From: Humibacillus xanthopallidus
GTDB lineage: Bacteria > Actinomycetota > Actinomycetes > Actinomycetales > Dermatophilaceae
Direction: 5' to 3'
DNA length: 64,000 nucleotides
Assembly (NCBI RefSeq): GCF_006717145.1
Contig: NZ_VFQF01000003.1
Location: 186,001-250,000 of the forward strand
Each line of letters opens with the position of its first letter. The stretch's first letter is position 1. Position numbers and translations under genes: made by a program. Below are positions 16,971 through 26,414 of this stretch, piece after piece. Under the pieces are notes generated by a model. That model ran no database searches, was not told where the DNA came from, and worked only from the letters and a program-made list of their open reading frames with translations.

Positions 16971-18854
16971 ATGGTCTGGTCCGGAGAGGCCACGGAGGAC
17001 AGCATCGCCGTGATGTCGCGCCAGGCGCTCGTGGGGCGTCTTGCGCAGGTCAAGGAGCAGTTCCGGGCCACGAGCGACATCCTCAAGGTGCTGACGAGCT
17101 CGTCGGGAGACCCCGACAAGGTCTTCGACGCCGTCGTCGAGAACGCCCGGACGCTGCTCAACGCGGCTGTCGCGCAGATCTACCTCGTCAAGGGCTCGAC
17201 GTACGTCATCGCGCGCCAGAGCGGCATGTCGGAGGAACACCGCCGGCTCCTCGAGCAACATCCCATCAAGCGCGACCGCGGCACCCTCGTCGGCCGCGTG
17301 ACCATCGACCGCCGGATCCACCACATCACCGACGCCGTCGCCGACCCGGACTACAACCGGTCCGACCTCCAGCGGATGGCCGGCTTCCGGTCGATGATCG
17401 GCGCACCGCTCATCGTGGGAGACGAGGTGGTGGGCGCCCTCAATGTCATGCGGAACCGGGTGGCCCCCTTCGACGACGTCGACGAGCGCGTCCTCGCGAC
17501 GTTCGCCGAGCAGGCGGCGCTCGCGCTACGCCACGTCGACCTGTTCGCCACGCTCGAGAGCAGGTCCGCCGCGCTCGAGAGCAGGTCGGCCGAGCTGGCC
17601 CGCAAGGTCGAGCAGCTGGAGGGTCTCGCCGACGTCGGTGCCGCGATCAGCTCGACGCTCGTTCCGGACGAGATGCTCGCCACGATCGTGTCGCACGCTG
17701 TCGAGCTCTCCGGCACCGACGGCGGGTCGCTGATGGAGTACGACGAGGCGACCAGGCTCTTCCGGGTGCGAACCGTCTACGGCACGAGCGAGGACACGGT
17801 CTCTGCCCTTCGGGCCGCCGAGATCCACATCGACCGGACGTGGGTCGGCAAGGCGGCTCGGAGCCGCTGGGTCCTGCAGATTCCCGACCTGGACGAGGCC
17901 CCGCTCGACGAGCACCTGGCCGTCCTGCACGCAGCCGGCTGGAAGTCGCTCGTCGCCGTCCCGCTCGCCAGTCCTGACCGGGTCGTCGGCGTCCTGGTCG
18001 TCCGGAGAAAGAAGACCGGCTCCTTCAGTGGTGAGACGTGCGACCTTCTCGACGCCTTCGCCAGCCAGTCCGCGGTGGCACTGACGAACGCCCGCCTCTA
18101 CCAGCAGCTCGAGCTGCAGAGCGCCGACCTGGCCGAGGCGAGCAGGCACAAGTCGGAGTTCCTCGCGAGCATGTCGCACGAGCTGCGCACCCCGCTCAAC
18201 GCCGTGATCGGCTTCTCCGAGGTGCTCCTCGAGCGGATGTTCGGTGACCTCAACGAGCGGCAGGAGGACTACCTCAAGGACATCCATGCTGCCGGCAGCC
18301 ACCTGCTCGCGCTGCTCGGCGACATCCTCGACCTGTCGAAGATCGAGGCGGGGCGGATGGAGCTCGACCTCACCACGTTCCAGGTGGACGACATCATCGG
18401 CCAGGCCCTATCGCTGGTTCGCGAGCGGGCGGCCCTGCACGACATCGAGCTCACGCTCGAAGCCCAGGAGGACCTCGGGCTCGTCACCGCCGACGAGCTG
18501 CGCCTCAAGCAGGTGCTGCTCAACCTGCTCAGCAACGCCGTCAAGTTCACGCCGGACGGCGGCTCCGTCGAGATTCACGCACATCGCGACGCAGGCGACC
18601 TCGTCGTGACGGTGACCGACACCGGCATCGGCATCTCGCGAGAGGACCAGGCCCGCATCTTCGACTCTTTCCAGCAGGGCAGCAGGTCTGCGTCGACGAC
18701 GGAGGGCACAGGCCTCGGGCTCACGCTGAGCAAGCAGATCGTCGAGCTGCACGGGGGCGCGATGTGGGTGCGGAGCGCTCTCGGGAAAGGCAGCACGTTC
18801 GGCCTCAGGATCCCGCAGGAGGCTGTGACCGCGAAGCCGCGAGACGAGCACTGA
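16971..18854 (+). CDS. Sensor histidine kinase with two GAF domains
   Basis: A 627-residue cytoplasmic kinase; ATG 16971 follows GGGGAGCCGAGC. GAF 1 spans about residues 40-190 and GAF 2 about 215-375. A coiled linker between them holds a 7-residue tandem repeat (LESRSAA, LESRSAE) from a 21-bp duplication at 17553-17594. The HisKA box is SMSHELRTPLNAVIGFSEVL with His403. The ATPase part has an N box (LLNLLSNAVKFTPDGG, Asn522), TDTGIGIS and GTGLGLTLSKQIV. No transmembrane segment is seen, so it probably senses a small ligand, light or redox state through GAF. No response regulator is adjacent. Confidence 0.92.
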   Translation: MVWSGEATEDSIAVMSRQALVGRLAQVKEQFRATSDILKVLTSSSGDPDKVFDAVVENARTLLNAAVAQIYLVKGSTYVIARQSGMSEEHRRLLEQHPIKRDRGTLVGRVTIDRRIHHITDAVADPDYNRSDLQRMAGFRSMIGAPLIVGDEVVGALNVMRNRVAPFDDVDERVLATFAEQAALALRHVDLFATLESRSAALESRSAELARKVEQLEGLADVGAAISSTLVPDEMLATIVSHAVELSGTDGGSLMEYDEATRLFRVRTVYGTSEDTVSALRAAEIHIDRTWVGKAARSRWVLQIPDLDEAPLDEHLAVLHAAGWKSLVAVPLASPDRVVGVLVVRRKKTGSFSGETCDLLDAFASQSAVALTNARLYQQLELQSADLAEASRHKSEFLASMSHELRTPLNAVIGFSEVLLERMFGDLNERQEDYLKDIHAAGSHLLALLGDILDLSKIEAGRMELDLTTFQVDDIIGQALSLVRERAALHDIELTLEAQEDLGLVTADELRLKQVLLNLLSNAVKFTPDGGSVEIHAHRDAGDLVVTVTDTGIGISREDQARIFDSFQQGSRSASTTEGTGLGLTLSKQIVELHGGAMWVRSALGKGSTFGLRIPQEAVTAKPRDEH

Positions 18855-18906
18855 CCGGCCGACGACGGGTCGGGCGCCTGAGCGACCGTCGTGGGGCCGT
18901 ATGCCG

Positions 18907-19785
18907 TCACGTGCGTCGCGTGTCCCCGTGGCCGGGCGTCTGCCGCTCCCAGAACCGCCGGATGTGGACGGCCAGGGCCTCCGGCTGCTCCAGCGGGATC
19001 AGGGTGCGGGCCGCGCCGATGGTGACGGCCTCGGCGTCGGGTGCGAGTGCGGCTGCTGCCTTGGCGTCGGCGGGGCTCCAGTCGCCTCGGTCGTCGGAGG
19101 CGATGAAGAGGCTCGGCACGGTGAGGTCGGCGAGTTCTCCGGTCACGTCGACGCGGTTCAGGATGAACGACCGGACGGCCAGGGCCAGGCTGCGGCGGGT
19201 CGGCCGCCCGAGCGACTCCGTCACGACCCTCCGGATCGGCTCACGGGCCGCAGAGGCGTCGGTGAGCATCGCCTCGACGATGGCCGAGCGCGCCGGTCCC
19301 ACCGGGCCCGCGGTCCGCACGACCGGGAGCAGGAGGTGGATCTGCCGGCGGAGCGGCGCGGGGATCGGCTGGGTCGGTGAGCTGACGGCCACGAGGCTGC
19401 GCAGCACGCCCGGTCGCGCGCCGAGCTTGAAGCCGACGTGGCCGCCGAACGCGTTGCCGACCCAGTCGACGCGTTCGTCGATGCCGAGCCAGGCGAGGAG
19501 GTCGAGGGCGGCGTCCGCGGCGCCCGCGATGTCGCTCGCCGCGTGCAGGGGCTCGCTGAGGCCGAGGCCGGGCGGGTCGACGAGCACGTAGCGCCGGCCG
19601 GTCGGAAGGAGGGGCAGGAGGGGGTCCCAGGTGTGGCTGTCGACGAACATCGACGACCACAGGACGGTGGGGATGCCGTCGCCGATGGACCGGACGTGGA
19701 GCCGGCCGAGCCTCGTGGGGACGGGCTTGGTGGGGACGGGCTGGATGCTCGCTGCGGTCTCGACGCTGTCGGCAGGGTGGTTCAT
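18907..19785 (-). CDS. Alpha/beta-hydrolase-fold protein lacking the catalytic Ser and His
   Basis: A 292-residue protein that follows the alpha/beta-hydrolase pattern (PTVLWSSMFVDSHTWDPLLP, then VLVDPPGLGLSEPL). At the nucleophile elbow VGNAFGGHVGF the catalytic position is Ala112 instead of Ser. At the C-terminal GAARTLIPLEQPEAL the usual GH before LIPLEQP is replaced, with Thr261 in the His position. The acidic residue segment SDDRGDW is kept. So it is probably a non-hydrolytic member, perhaps a ligand-binding protein or an unusual lyase/oxygenase type. It faces a TetR gene across an A/T-rich region with a palindrome and is probably regulated by it. Confidence 0.82.
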   Translation of the reverse strand: MNHPADSVETAASIQPVPTKPVPTRLGRLHVRSIGDGIPTVLWSSMFVDSHTWDPLLPLLPTGRRYVLVDPPGLGLSEPLHAASDIAGAADAALDLLAWLGIDERVDWVGNAFGGHVGFKLGARPGVLRSLVAVSSPTQPIPAPLRRQIHLLLPVVRTAGPVGPARSAIVEAMLTDASAAREPIRRVVTESLGRPTRRSLALAVRSFILNRVDVTGELADLTVPSLFIASDDRGDWSPADAKAAAALAPDAEAVTIGAARTLIPLEQPEALAVHIRRFWERQTPGHGDTRRT

Positions 19786-19816
19786 CAGGGCTCCTCAGAG
19801 GATCATTTGATAGGAG

Positions 19817-19827
19817 TGTTACTAACA
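19817..19827. promoter_or_regulatory. Palindrome in an A/T-rich divergent promoter region
   Basis: TGTTA-C-TAACA is a perfect 11-bp palindrome, and GTTAAC follows at 19841-19846. The region 19786-19855 is strikingly A/T-rich for this genome and separates the hydrolase-fold gene from its divergent TetR gene. It is a likely operator/promoter zone. Confidence 0.6.
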
Positions 19828-19855
19828 TGAATATATTGAGGTTAACATCGATCGC

Positions 19856-20473
19856 ATGAAAAGTGGAGAGGTCCGGCCCTACCGGATGACGGCTCGGGCC
19901 GAGGCCGCGGAGCGGACCGGCGAACGGATCATCGACGCGATGCTGCGGCGCTACGCCGACACCCCCTACGACCGCATCCGCCTCGACGACATCGCCACTG
20001 ACGCCGAGGTCACCGTGCAGACCGTGATCCGGCGCTTCGGCACGAAGCACGGGCTGCTGGCCGCCACGATCGAGCGTGAGTTCGCCCGGCTCGCCGCCGA
20101 TCGCGCGGCGGCCCTCGCGGACAGCCCGGAGGCAACGCTCCACTCGCTCGTGCGCTACTACGAGACCTACGGCGCGCTGATCCTCAAGCTCTATGCCGAG
20201 GCGAGCCAGGCGCCCGGCGTGCCGGAGCTCGCGGCCCGCGCCCGGACCTATCACGTCGGCTGGTGCCGGGAGGCGTTCGCCGATTCCCTCGCCGACGTGG
20301 CCGACGCGAGGACCCGAGAGCGGCGGATGGCCCAGGTCATCGCCATCTGCGATGCGACGACCTGGCGCGTGCTCCGGTTCGACGGGCACCTCTCCAGGGG
20401 GCAGACCGAGCAGGCGCTGCTCGAGCTGCTGCTGCCCGTGCTGGGTGCCTCGTCACCTGCGCCGGCGCCCTGA
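19856..20473 (+). CDS. TetR-family transcriptional regulator
   Basis: A 205-residue regulator. The helix-turn-helix is IRLDDIATDAEVTVQTVIRR followed by FGTKHGLLAATI. The C-terminal part (residues 90-200) is all-helical with no recognisable ligand signature. ATG 19856 lies 71 nt from the divergent alpha/beta-fold gene, which it presumably controls together with itself. Confidence 0.88.
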   Translation: MKSGEVRPYRMTARAEAAERTGERIIDAMLRRYADTPYDRIRLDDIATDAEVTVQTVIRRFGTKHGLLAATIEREFARLAADRAAALADSPEATLHSLVRYYETYGALILKLYAEASQAPGVPELAARARTYHVGWCREAFADSLADVADARTRERRMAQVIAICDATTWRVLRFDGHLSRGQTEQALLELLLPVLGASSPAPAP

Positions 20474-20616
20474 CGGGGGTGGCGGCCTCTGGCTGGCCCA
20501 GGGCAGTGCCGTCGACGCGCGCTGCCATATGTCCATATCTGTGGGCATTGACGGACTTCTGACAGCAGTGGTTCAGTGAACTCTCAGGATTCTCCGTCCG
20601 CTCGATGGGGGTTTTC

Positions 20617-23181
20617 ATGCACGGCAGGGGCACCACTCACCTCGTCCGACTCACAGGCGGCATGACTGCGCTGGCGCTCGCCGCGGCGCTGCTCGTCACC
20701 GCCCCTACTGCTGGGGCGCAGGCCGCGTCACCGCCCAGACCCGCGTCGCTCGCGGCGGCCTCGTCGGCTGCCGCGGCGGCGCCGTGTGACCCGTTCACCG
20801 CCCCGACGCTCGACGCGAGCGTGCCCACCGCGCGCGACGTCATCGGCATCGACCTCGGCGACCGCGACGTCACGACGCAGGAGTCCGACAGCTACCTCAC
20901 CGCCGTCGCCGCGGCGAGCCCGAAGGTCGTCGACGGGGTGCTCGCCACCACGGTGCAGGGGCGCCCGCTGAGGTATGCCGTCGTCGGCCAGGAGAAGTGG
21001 GTGACCCCCTCCGGGCTGGACCGCATCGGCCGCGACCTCGGGCGACTCCGCGACCCGAAGACCCCTGAGGCCCAGGCCCGCCAGATCATCCGCTCGATGC
21101 CGTCGATCCTCTGGGTCGCCGGCAACGTGCACGGTGGGGAGGAGAGCGGCACCGACGCCGCGCTGCGGGTCCTCTACGAGCTCGCCGCGCGCACCGACTG
21201 CGCCTCCCAGGGGATCCTCGACGACGCGATCGTCGTCGTGCTCCCGACCCAGAACCCCGACGGGCGTGAGGCTGACACCCGGCGCAACGCATACGGCTTC
21301 GACATGAACCGCGACTGGTTCGCGCGGACCCAGCCGGAGACCGACGGCAAGGTCGAGATGCTGCGCAAGCTGCCACCGCAGCTGTTCATCGACGCGCACG
21401 AGATGGGGCGGGCGACCTACTTCTTCCCGCCCAACGCCGACCCGGTCTACCACGACATCGGCGAGACGCCGCTGGACTGGATCTACAAGCTCTACGGCCC
21501 GGCGATGCAGGAGGCCTTCGGGCGCTTCTCGATCCCCTTCTTCAACGGCGACGTCTACGACCTGTTCTACATGGGCTACGGCGACAGCGTGCCGGCCACC
21601 GGATTCAACGCCGCCGGAATGACATTCGAGAAGTCGAGCGGTGACCCGGCCTCGCAACGGGTGCGGGAGCAGTACGTCGCGATCTGGGCGACGCTGAGCG
21701 CCGCGGGAGCCAAGGACGACGAGCTGCTGACGCAGTGGTGTGCCGAGCACGTCAAGGCCTACCAGCAGGGAGTGGCCGGGGAGCTCGAGCCCAACCAGCT
21801 CTACTGGGAGGGCGCGGAGATCACCAACCCCGTCCCCGACACCAAGGTCAGGCACTACTTCCTGCGCACCGACGACCCGGCCAAGACCGAGGAGGTGCAG
21901 CGCGTCGTGCGGCGGCTCCAGCGGATGGATGTCGACGTCTTCCGGCTCGTGCGCCCGCTGACGGTGCCCGACTACACGCCCTACGGCCGGCCTGCCGCCT
22001 CGACGACGTTGCCGACCGGCACCTACTGGATCCCCATGGCCCAGGGCCAGAAGCACTGGGTCCAGGCGATGCTCAACGAGGACACCTACGTCCCGTTCCC
22101 CTACTTCTACGACGTGACGGCGTGGAGCTCGCCGCTGCTCGAGAACATCGCGGGTGGCCGCTCCGGCGCAGACCTCAAGCCCCAGGCCGCTCCGCTGGCG
22201 CTGCAGGCCGAGCCGGTCTCGGCTGTCACGGGGGCGGCCCCGCGGCTCGGCGTGTGGCAGATCTCTGCCACCTCGACCGCCTCGATCGAGTCGGCCGGCT
22301 GGCTGCGCTGGTGGCTCGACAACCGCGTCGGGCTGGAGCACACCGACCTGACGGCGGCACAGATCGCCGGGGGTGCGCTGGCCGACATCGACGTGCTCGT
22401 CGTGCCCAGTGGGTCGGACGCCACCGCCTCCAACGCCCTCGGCACGGCGGGCCGGGCTGCCCTCGACCAGTGGGTGCGCGACGGCGGCCGGCTCATCACG
22501 CTGCGCGACAGCTCGCGGCTGGCCACCCGGCTCGGCCTCACCTCCGCGACCTACACGGCCGCGACCTCCGACATCCCCGGCTCGCTGATCCGGGTGGAGG
22601 TCGACGGGCGCAGCCCGCTGGCGGCCGGCGTGGGCGACACGGCGTGGGCGATGTACGAGTACGACTTCGTCTGGTCGGCTGCGGCTGGGGCCACGCCGGT
22701 GCGCTACCCGGCTGCGGGTGACCCGGACTGGTTCATCTCGGGCTTCGCCGAGGGCGAGGAGCAGCTGCACGGCAAGTCCGCTGTCGTGGACGAGAAGGTG
22801 GGTGACGGCCGGGTCGTCCTCTTCGGCTTCGACCCCAACTACCGCGCGTTCACCGGCGGCACGGCGCGGATGCTGCTCAACGCGATCATGGGGCCGGATC
22901 CTTCAGCGTCCGTGCAGGCCAAGGCGGTTGCGCTCAAGGCAACCTCGGCGCCGGCAGTCTCGGACCGCATGGTGATCAGCGTGCGGCCCGGTGCCGCCGA
23001 CCGTGTGCAGGCGCTGCTCTCGGCACGGTCGGCGTCGGCTGACGTCGTCCGCTCGCCCGGCGTCGTCAGCTTCAGGGTCGACCTCGGTGGCAAGACGGCC
23101 GACGAGCACCCGTGGGCGCAGGAGGTCGCCCTCGACGCCGCCAAGCTCGGGCCTCAGGTGGTGGCCATCCGCCTCCCGTAG
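20617..23181 (+). CDS. Secreted M14-family zinc carboxypeptidase-like protein
   Basis: About 854 residues with a signal peptide (GMTALALAAALLVTAPTAGA). I start at ATG 20617, which follows GGGGG; ATG 20605 is an in-frame alternative. M14 zinc ligands are His172 and Glu175 (NVHGGEESGT) and His261 (DAHEMG), and NRDWFARTQPET lies between them. From about residue 540 a glutamine-amidotransferase-like domain (LGVWQISATS, VLVVPSGSDATASN, GGRLITLRDSS) is joined, as in other large extracellular M14 proteins. The protein probably trims peptides outside the cell. GTTCA-G-TGAAC at 20571-20581 is a perfect palindrome 35 nt before the start, and TTGACG at 20548 may be a -35 box. Confidence 0.9.
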   Translation: MHGRGTTHLVRLTGGMTALALAAALLVTAPTAGAQAASPPRPASLAAASSAAAAAPCDPFTAPTLDASVPTARDVIGIDLGDRDVTTQESDSYLTAVAAASPKVVDGVLATTVQGRPLRYAVVGQEKWVTPSGLDRIGRDLGRLRDPKTPEAQARQIIRSMPSILWVAGNVHGGEESGTDAALRVLYELAARTDCASQGILDDAIVVVLPTQNPDGREADTRRNAYGFDMNRDWFARTQPETDGKVEMLRKLPPQLFIDAHEMGRATYFFPPNADPVYHDIGETPLDWIYKLYGPAMQEAFGRFSIPFFNGDVYDLFYMGYGDSVPATGFNAAGMTFEKSSGDPASQRVREQYVAIWATLSAAGAKDDELLTQWCAEHVKAYQQGVAGELEPNQLYWEGAEITNPVPDTKVRHYFLRTDDPAKTEEVQRVVRRLQRMDVDVFRLVRPLTVPDYTPYGRPAASTTLPTGTYWIPMAQGQKHWVQAMLNEDTYVPFPYFYDVTAWSSPLLENIAGGRSGADLKPQAAPLALQAEPVSAVTGAAPRLGVWQISATSTASIESAGWLRWWLDNRVGLEHTDLTAAQIAGGALADIDVLVVPSGSDATASNALGTAGRAALDQWVRDGGRLITLRDSSRLATRLGLTSATYTAATSDIPGSLIRVEVDGRSPLAAGVGDTAWAMYEYDFVWSAAAGATPVRYPAAGDPDWFISGFAEGEEQLHGKSAVVDEKVGDGRVVLFGFDPNYRAFTGGTARMLLNAIMGPDPSASVQAKAVALKATSAPAVSDRMVISVRPGAADRVQALLSARSASADVVRSPGVVSFRVDLGGKTADEHPWAQEVALDAAKLGPQVVAIRLP

Positions 23182-23265
23182 GGGGCTGCTCTTCTTGGGG
23201 TGGGCGCGTCCGGCGTATGCCGTGGGGGTGAGTTTCGCCGGACGCGCCGGTGGTTGGATCAGGGC

Positions 23266-24168
23266 ATGCGCATCTTCTTCACCGGCGGCAGCGGCAAGGC
23301 CGGCAAGCACGTCGCACCCTTCCTCGCCGAGCAGGGCCACCAGGTCACCAACGCCGACCTCGTGAGGCTCGGGCACCCGGACGTCGCCGACTTGCGGGTC
23401 GACCTCACCGACATCGGCGAGACGTACTCGGCGCTCGCGGGACTGGCGCGCTTCGACGAGCTGGAGCTTGCGGCCAAGCCGGCATACGACGCCGTCGTGC
23501 ACTTCGCCGCGGTGCCGGCGATCCTGCTGACGTCGGAGGCCAAGACGTATGCGACGAACGTGCTCAGCACCTACAACGTGCTCGAGGCGGCGACGCGGCT
23601 CGGCATCCGCAAGGTGATCTTCGCGTCGTCGGAGACGACCTACGGGGTGTGCTTCGCGCAGGGTGAGCGGCGGCCGGTCTACGTGCCGGTCGACGAGGAG
23701 CACCCGACGGTGCCGGAGGACTCCTACGCGATGTCGAAGGTCGCGAACGAGGTGACGGCGCGGTCGTTCCAGGCCCGCACCGGCGCCGACATCTACGGCC
23801 TGCGGATCAACAACGTCATCGAGCCGCACGAGTACGTCGAGCTGTTCCCGGCTTTCCTCGCTGACCCGGCGCTGCGACGGCGCAACATCTTCGCCTACAT
23901 CGACACCCGCGACCTGGGGCTCATGGTGCAGCGGTGTCTCGAGGTCGACGGCCTGGGCTACGAGGTCTTCAACGTCGCGAACGCCGACTTGTCCGTCGCC
24001 GCGACGACCGACGAGGTGCGCGAGCGCTTCTATGCCGGGGTGGAGCTGCGCCGACCGATGGGGCGCGACGAGACGTTCTACTCGATCGACAAGGCACGCC
24101 GTCTGCTCGGCTACGAGCCGCAGCACTCGTGGCGCGACGTCTTGGAGGACCCGCACGCCTCGGCGTGA
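23266..24168 (+). CDS. NAD-dependent epimerase/dehydratase family protein
   Basis: A 300-residue extended-SDR protein starting at ATG 23266. The dinucleotide motif is FTGGSGKAGKHVAPFLAEQG. The active-site elements are IFASSETTYG (Ser/Thr) and the YxxxK in SYAMSKVANE. FNVANADLSVAATTDEVRERF is the C-terminal substrate part. Such enzymes modify nucleotide sugars or related polyols; the substrate is not readable. It is transcribed with the same orientation as the M14 gene but separated by 84 nt. Confidence 0.87.
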   Translation: MRIFFTGGSGKAGKHVAPFLAEQGHQVTNADLVRLGHPDVADLRVDLTDIGETYSALAGLARFDELELAAKPAYDAVVHFAAVPAILLTSEAKTYATNVLSTYNVLEAATRLGIRKVIFASSETTYGVCFAQGERRPVYVPVDEEHPTVPEDSYAMSKVANEVTARSFQARTGADIYGLRINNVIEPHEYVELFPAFLADPALRRRNIFAYIDTRDLGLMVQRCLEVDGLGYEVFNVANADLSVAATTDEVRERFYAGVELRRPMGRDETFYSIDKARRLLGYEPQHSWRDVLEDPHASA

Positions 24169-24240
24169 CGATGGTGTCCAAGGGCGACTGCGTGGGTATG
24201 CCGTCCAGCAGGGTCACGTCTCGACGGGACGGATGGGCAC

Positions 24241-24963
24241 GTGGACGTTCGCGTAGGGCTGTGCGGCTGGACGGTCTCCCAGGCGTCGTACGTCCAGCGC
24301 TTCCCCGTCCTCGAGGTGCAGCACACCTTCTACGAGCCTCCGTCGGACGGTGTGCTGACGCGATGGCGCAGCCAGGTGCCGGCAGACTTCGAGTTCACGA
24401 TCAAGGCGTGGCAGATCGTCACTCACGAGTCCAACAGCCCGACCTACCGGCGCATGAAACGACCTCTGCCGGAAGACGCACATGGTCAGGTGGGAGGTTT
24501 CCGGACGACTCCTACGGTCCTTGCGGGGTGGGAGCGCACTCTCGAGTGCGCCCGCGTCCTGCGGGCGACCGCGGTCCTGCTTCAGTGCCCGAAGAGCTTT
24601 CGCCCGACGGCCGAGAACGTCCAGAGGCTGCGGGACTTCGTGGGGCAGGTGGAGCGGCCGGTCGGTCGCCTGCTGTGGGAGCCCCGAGGTGAGTGGCCCA
24701 CGCAGCTGCTCACCGAGCTCTGCGCCGAGCTGGACCTCGTTCACGTCGTGGACCCCATGCAGACCGAGACGGTGACTCCGGAGCAGACGTACTACCGGCT
24801 GCACGGCACCAAGGGCTCGCGCCACGTTCACACCGATGACGAGCTGCTCCGGCTGCGGGACCGGGTCGTCGGTCGACCGTCGCCGTACGTCATGTTCAAC
24901 AACCTGCCTCGCGTAAGGGACGCGGAGCGGTTCCTCGCCCTGCTCTCAGAAGCGGGCGTGTGA
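24241..24963 (+). CDS. DUF72 family protein
   Basis: A 240-residue protein starting at GTG 24241. It begins VRVGLCGWTVSQASYVQRF and has LEVQHTFYEPPS, FEFTIKAWQIVTH and YYRLHGTKGSRH, the hallmarks of DUF72 (YecE-like) TIM-barrel proteins. The function is unknown; distant similarity to endonuclease IV-type folds is known. It follows the epimerase with a 72-nt gap. Confidence 0.87.
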   Translation: MDVRVGLCGWTVSQASYVQRFPVLEVQHTFYEPPSDGVLTRWRSQVPADFEFTIKAWQIVTHESNSPTYRRMKRPLPEDAHGQVGGFRTTPTVLAGWERTLECARVLRATAVLLQCPKSFRPTAENVQRLRDFVGQVERPVGRLLWEPRGEWPTQLLTELCAELDLVHVVDPMQTETVTPEQTYYRLHGTKGSRHVHTDDELLRLRDRVVGRPSPYVMFNNLPRVRDAERFLALLSEAGV

Positions 24964-25036
24964 GGGGGGCGCACAGCTCGAGCGGCCGCGATAACTGGGT
25001 GCCGCTTCGGGCTTGGGACAACTACGGTCGCAACCC

Positions 25037-25567
25037 ATGACGATTGAGCGCACCGACCCGCCGTTGGTTGCCGACGAGGCGAGCATGCTCGTGGCCTTCC
25101 TGGACTACCACCGAGACACCTTGCGGATGAAGGCTGACGGCCTGACGGCCGACCAGCTGCGACAGACCCTTCCGCCGTCGACACTCACCCTGGGTGGGCT
25201 GCTGAAGCATGTGGCCCTGAACGAGGCGAGCTGGTTCGGCCGGGTGCTGCACGGCCGGGCGATGGGTGAGCCGTGGGACTCGGCGGACTGGGACGCCGAC
25301 CCTGACTGGGAGATGCACTCTGCGAGCGACGACAGCCCCGAGGAGCTGCGTCGGCTCATGGACGATGCAGTCGCCCAGGCGCGTCGTGACATCAATGAGG
25401 CACTCAGTCTTGGCGGGCTGGACCAGCTGTCGGTGATGCCGAGTCGACGTGGGGACGGGCAGTTCACCCTCCGATGGATCCTGCTGCACATGATCGAGGA
25501 GTACGCCCGGCACAACGGGCACGCCGACCTCATCCGTGAGTCTGTGGACGGCGCCACCGGCGAGTGA
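25037..25567 (+). CDS. DinB-like (DUF664) protein, putative metal-dependent transferase
   Basis: A 176-residue four-helix protein. ATG 25037 starts MTIERTDPPLVADEASML. TLGGLLKHVALNEASWF and the C-terminal HMIEEYARHNGHADLIRE carry the His residues that form the metal site of DinB/YfiT proteins. In actinobacteria these often use mycothiol as co-substrate, which is an inference here. Confidence 0.87.
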   Translation: MTIERTDPPLVADEASMLVAFLDYHRDTLRMKADGLTADQLRQTLPPSTLTLGGLLKHVALNEASWFGRVLHGRAMGEPWDSADWDADPDWEMHSASDDSPEELRRLMDDAVAQARRDINEALSLGGLDQLSVMPSRRGDGQFTLRWILLHMIEEYARHNGHADLIRESVDGATGE

Positions 25568-25739
25568 CCGCCTCCGACGCGCACGTATCCTCGCCTGCAA
25601 CAGCCGGGCGAGCCATCACGTTCAACTCCCGGCAGCCGACGATCCTGGTGCGCTCTGCGCCCGGCGCAGCCGCCTCTGCCTGGCACAACACTCACCGTCT
25701 TGCACCTAAGGCTTTCGCACCCACAGGAGTTCAGCTCAC

Positions 25740-26195
25740 ATGTCCGAGGTCAAGGTCCGTGACGCACGCCCCGAGGATTTCCCGCAGTGGCGGGCCCTGT
25801 ACCGCGGATACGCGGACTTCTACAAGGTGAATCAGACGGAGCAATCCGCCGCGCTCGTGTGGTCGTGGGTGAACGACCCAGGCCATGAGGTCAACGCGTT
25901 GGTGGCCGAGACCGCCGATGGCCGGCTGGCCGGCCTGGCGCACTACCGTGCCTTCGCACGTCCGCTTTCCGCCACAACCGGCTGCTTCCTCGACGACCTG
26001 TTCGTTGCCCCCGATCACCGTGGCTCGGGAGCCGCCGCCCTGCTGCTTGAACGGCTCAGTGTGATCGCTGCTGAGCGCGGATGGAGTGTGGTCCGGTGGA
26101 TCACCGCGGACGACAACCATCGCGCACGATCCAAGTACGACCAGATGGCCACGCGGACGATGTGGGTCACCTACGACATGCCTCCCGCGTTCTGA
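25740..26195 (+). CDS. GNAT-family N-acetyltransferase
   Basis: A 151-residue acetyltransferase starting at ATG 25740. The acetyl-CoA motif is LFVAPDHRGSGAAALLLERL, preceded by CFLDD. The C-terminal RWITADDNHRARSKYDQMA is typical of small GNATs that acetylate amines. The 172 bp before it hold no gene I can support. Confidence 0.9.
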   Translation: MSEVKVRDARPEDFPQWRALYRGYADFYKVNQTEQSAALVWSWVNDPGHEVNALVAETADGRLAGLAHYRAFARPLSATTGCFLDDLFVAPDHRGSGAAALLLERLSVIAAERGWSVVRWITADDNHRARSKYDQMATRTMWVTYDMPPAF

Positions 26196-26381
26196 CCCTC
26201 GCGGGCCAGCCCTGATGCCACAGTCCGGCGGCCGGACTGCCGCTCCCCTTGGGAAACCTGACTCGTACGGCGCCGCGACGCTGCCCCACAGGGGGCGCTG
26301 CGGCGCCGGCCCCATGTGGGCGACAGCCCGCGGAATGGGCTATCTCCCCGAGCCAGACCCTTGGTCGGCACTTTCGGATCG

Positions 26382-26410
26382 ACGAGCATAACGCGCCGCG
26401 TTATGCTCGT
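26382..26410. promoter_or_regulatory. 29-bp perfect palindrome, operator of the HigBA-type locus
   Basis: The 14-bp arms ACGAGCATAACGCG and CGCGTTATGCTCGT surround a single C. The palindrome ends 4 nt before the toxin GTG and covers an upstream in-frame ATG, which argues for the GTG as the start. It is where a toxin-antitoxin complex would bind for autoregulation. Confidence 0.85.
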
Positions 26411-26414
26411 TTGT

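Noticed and set aside
20728-22770. Minus-strand frame of 680 codons over the M14 peptidase gene
   Set aside because: The plus strand carries the zinc ligands and signal peptide; the minus frame has no family features.
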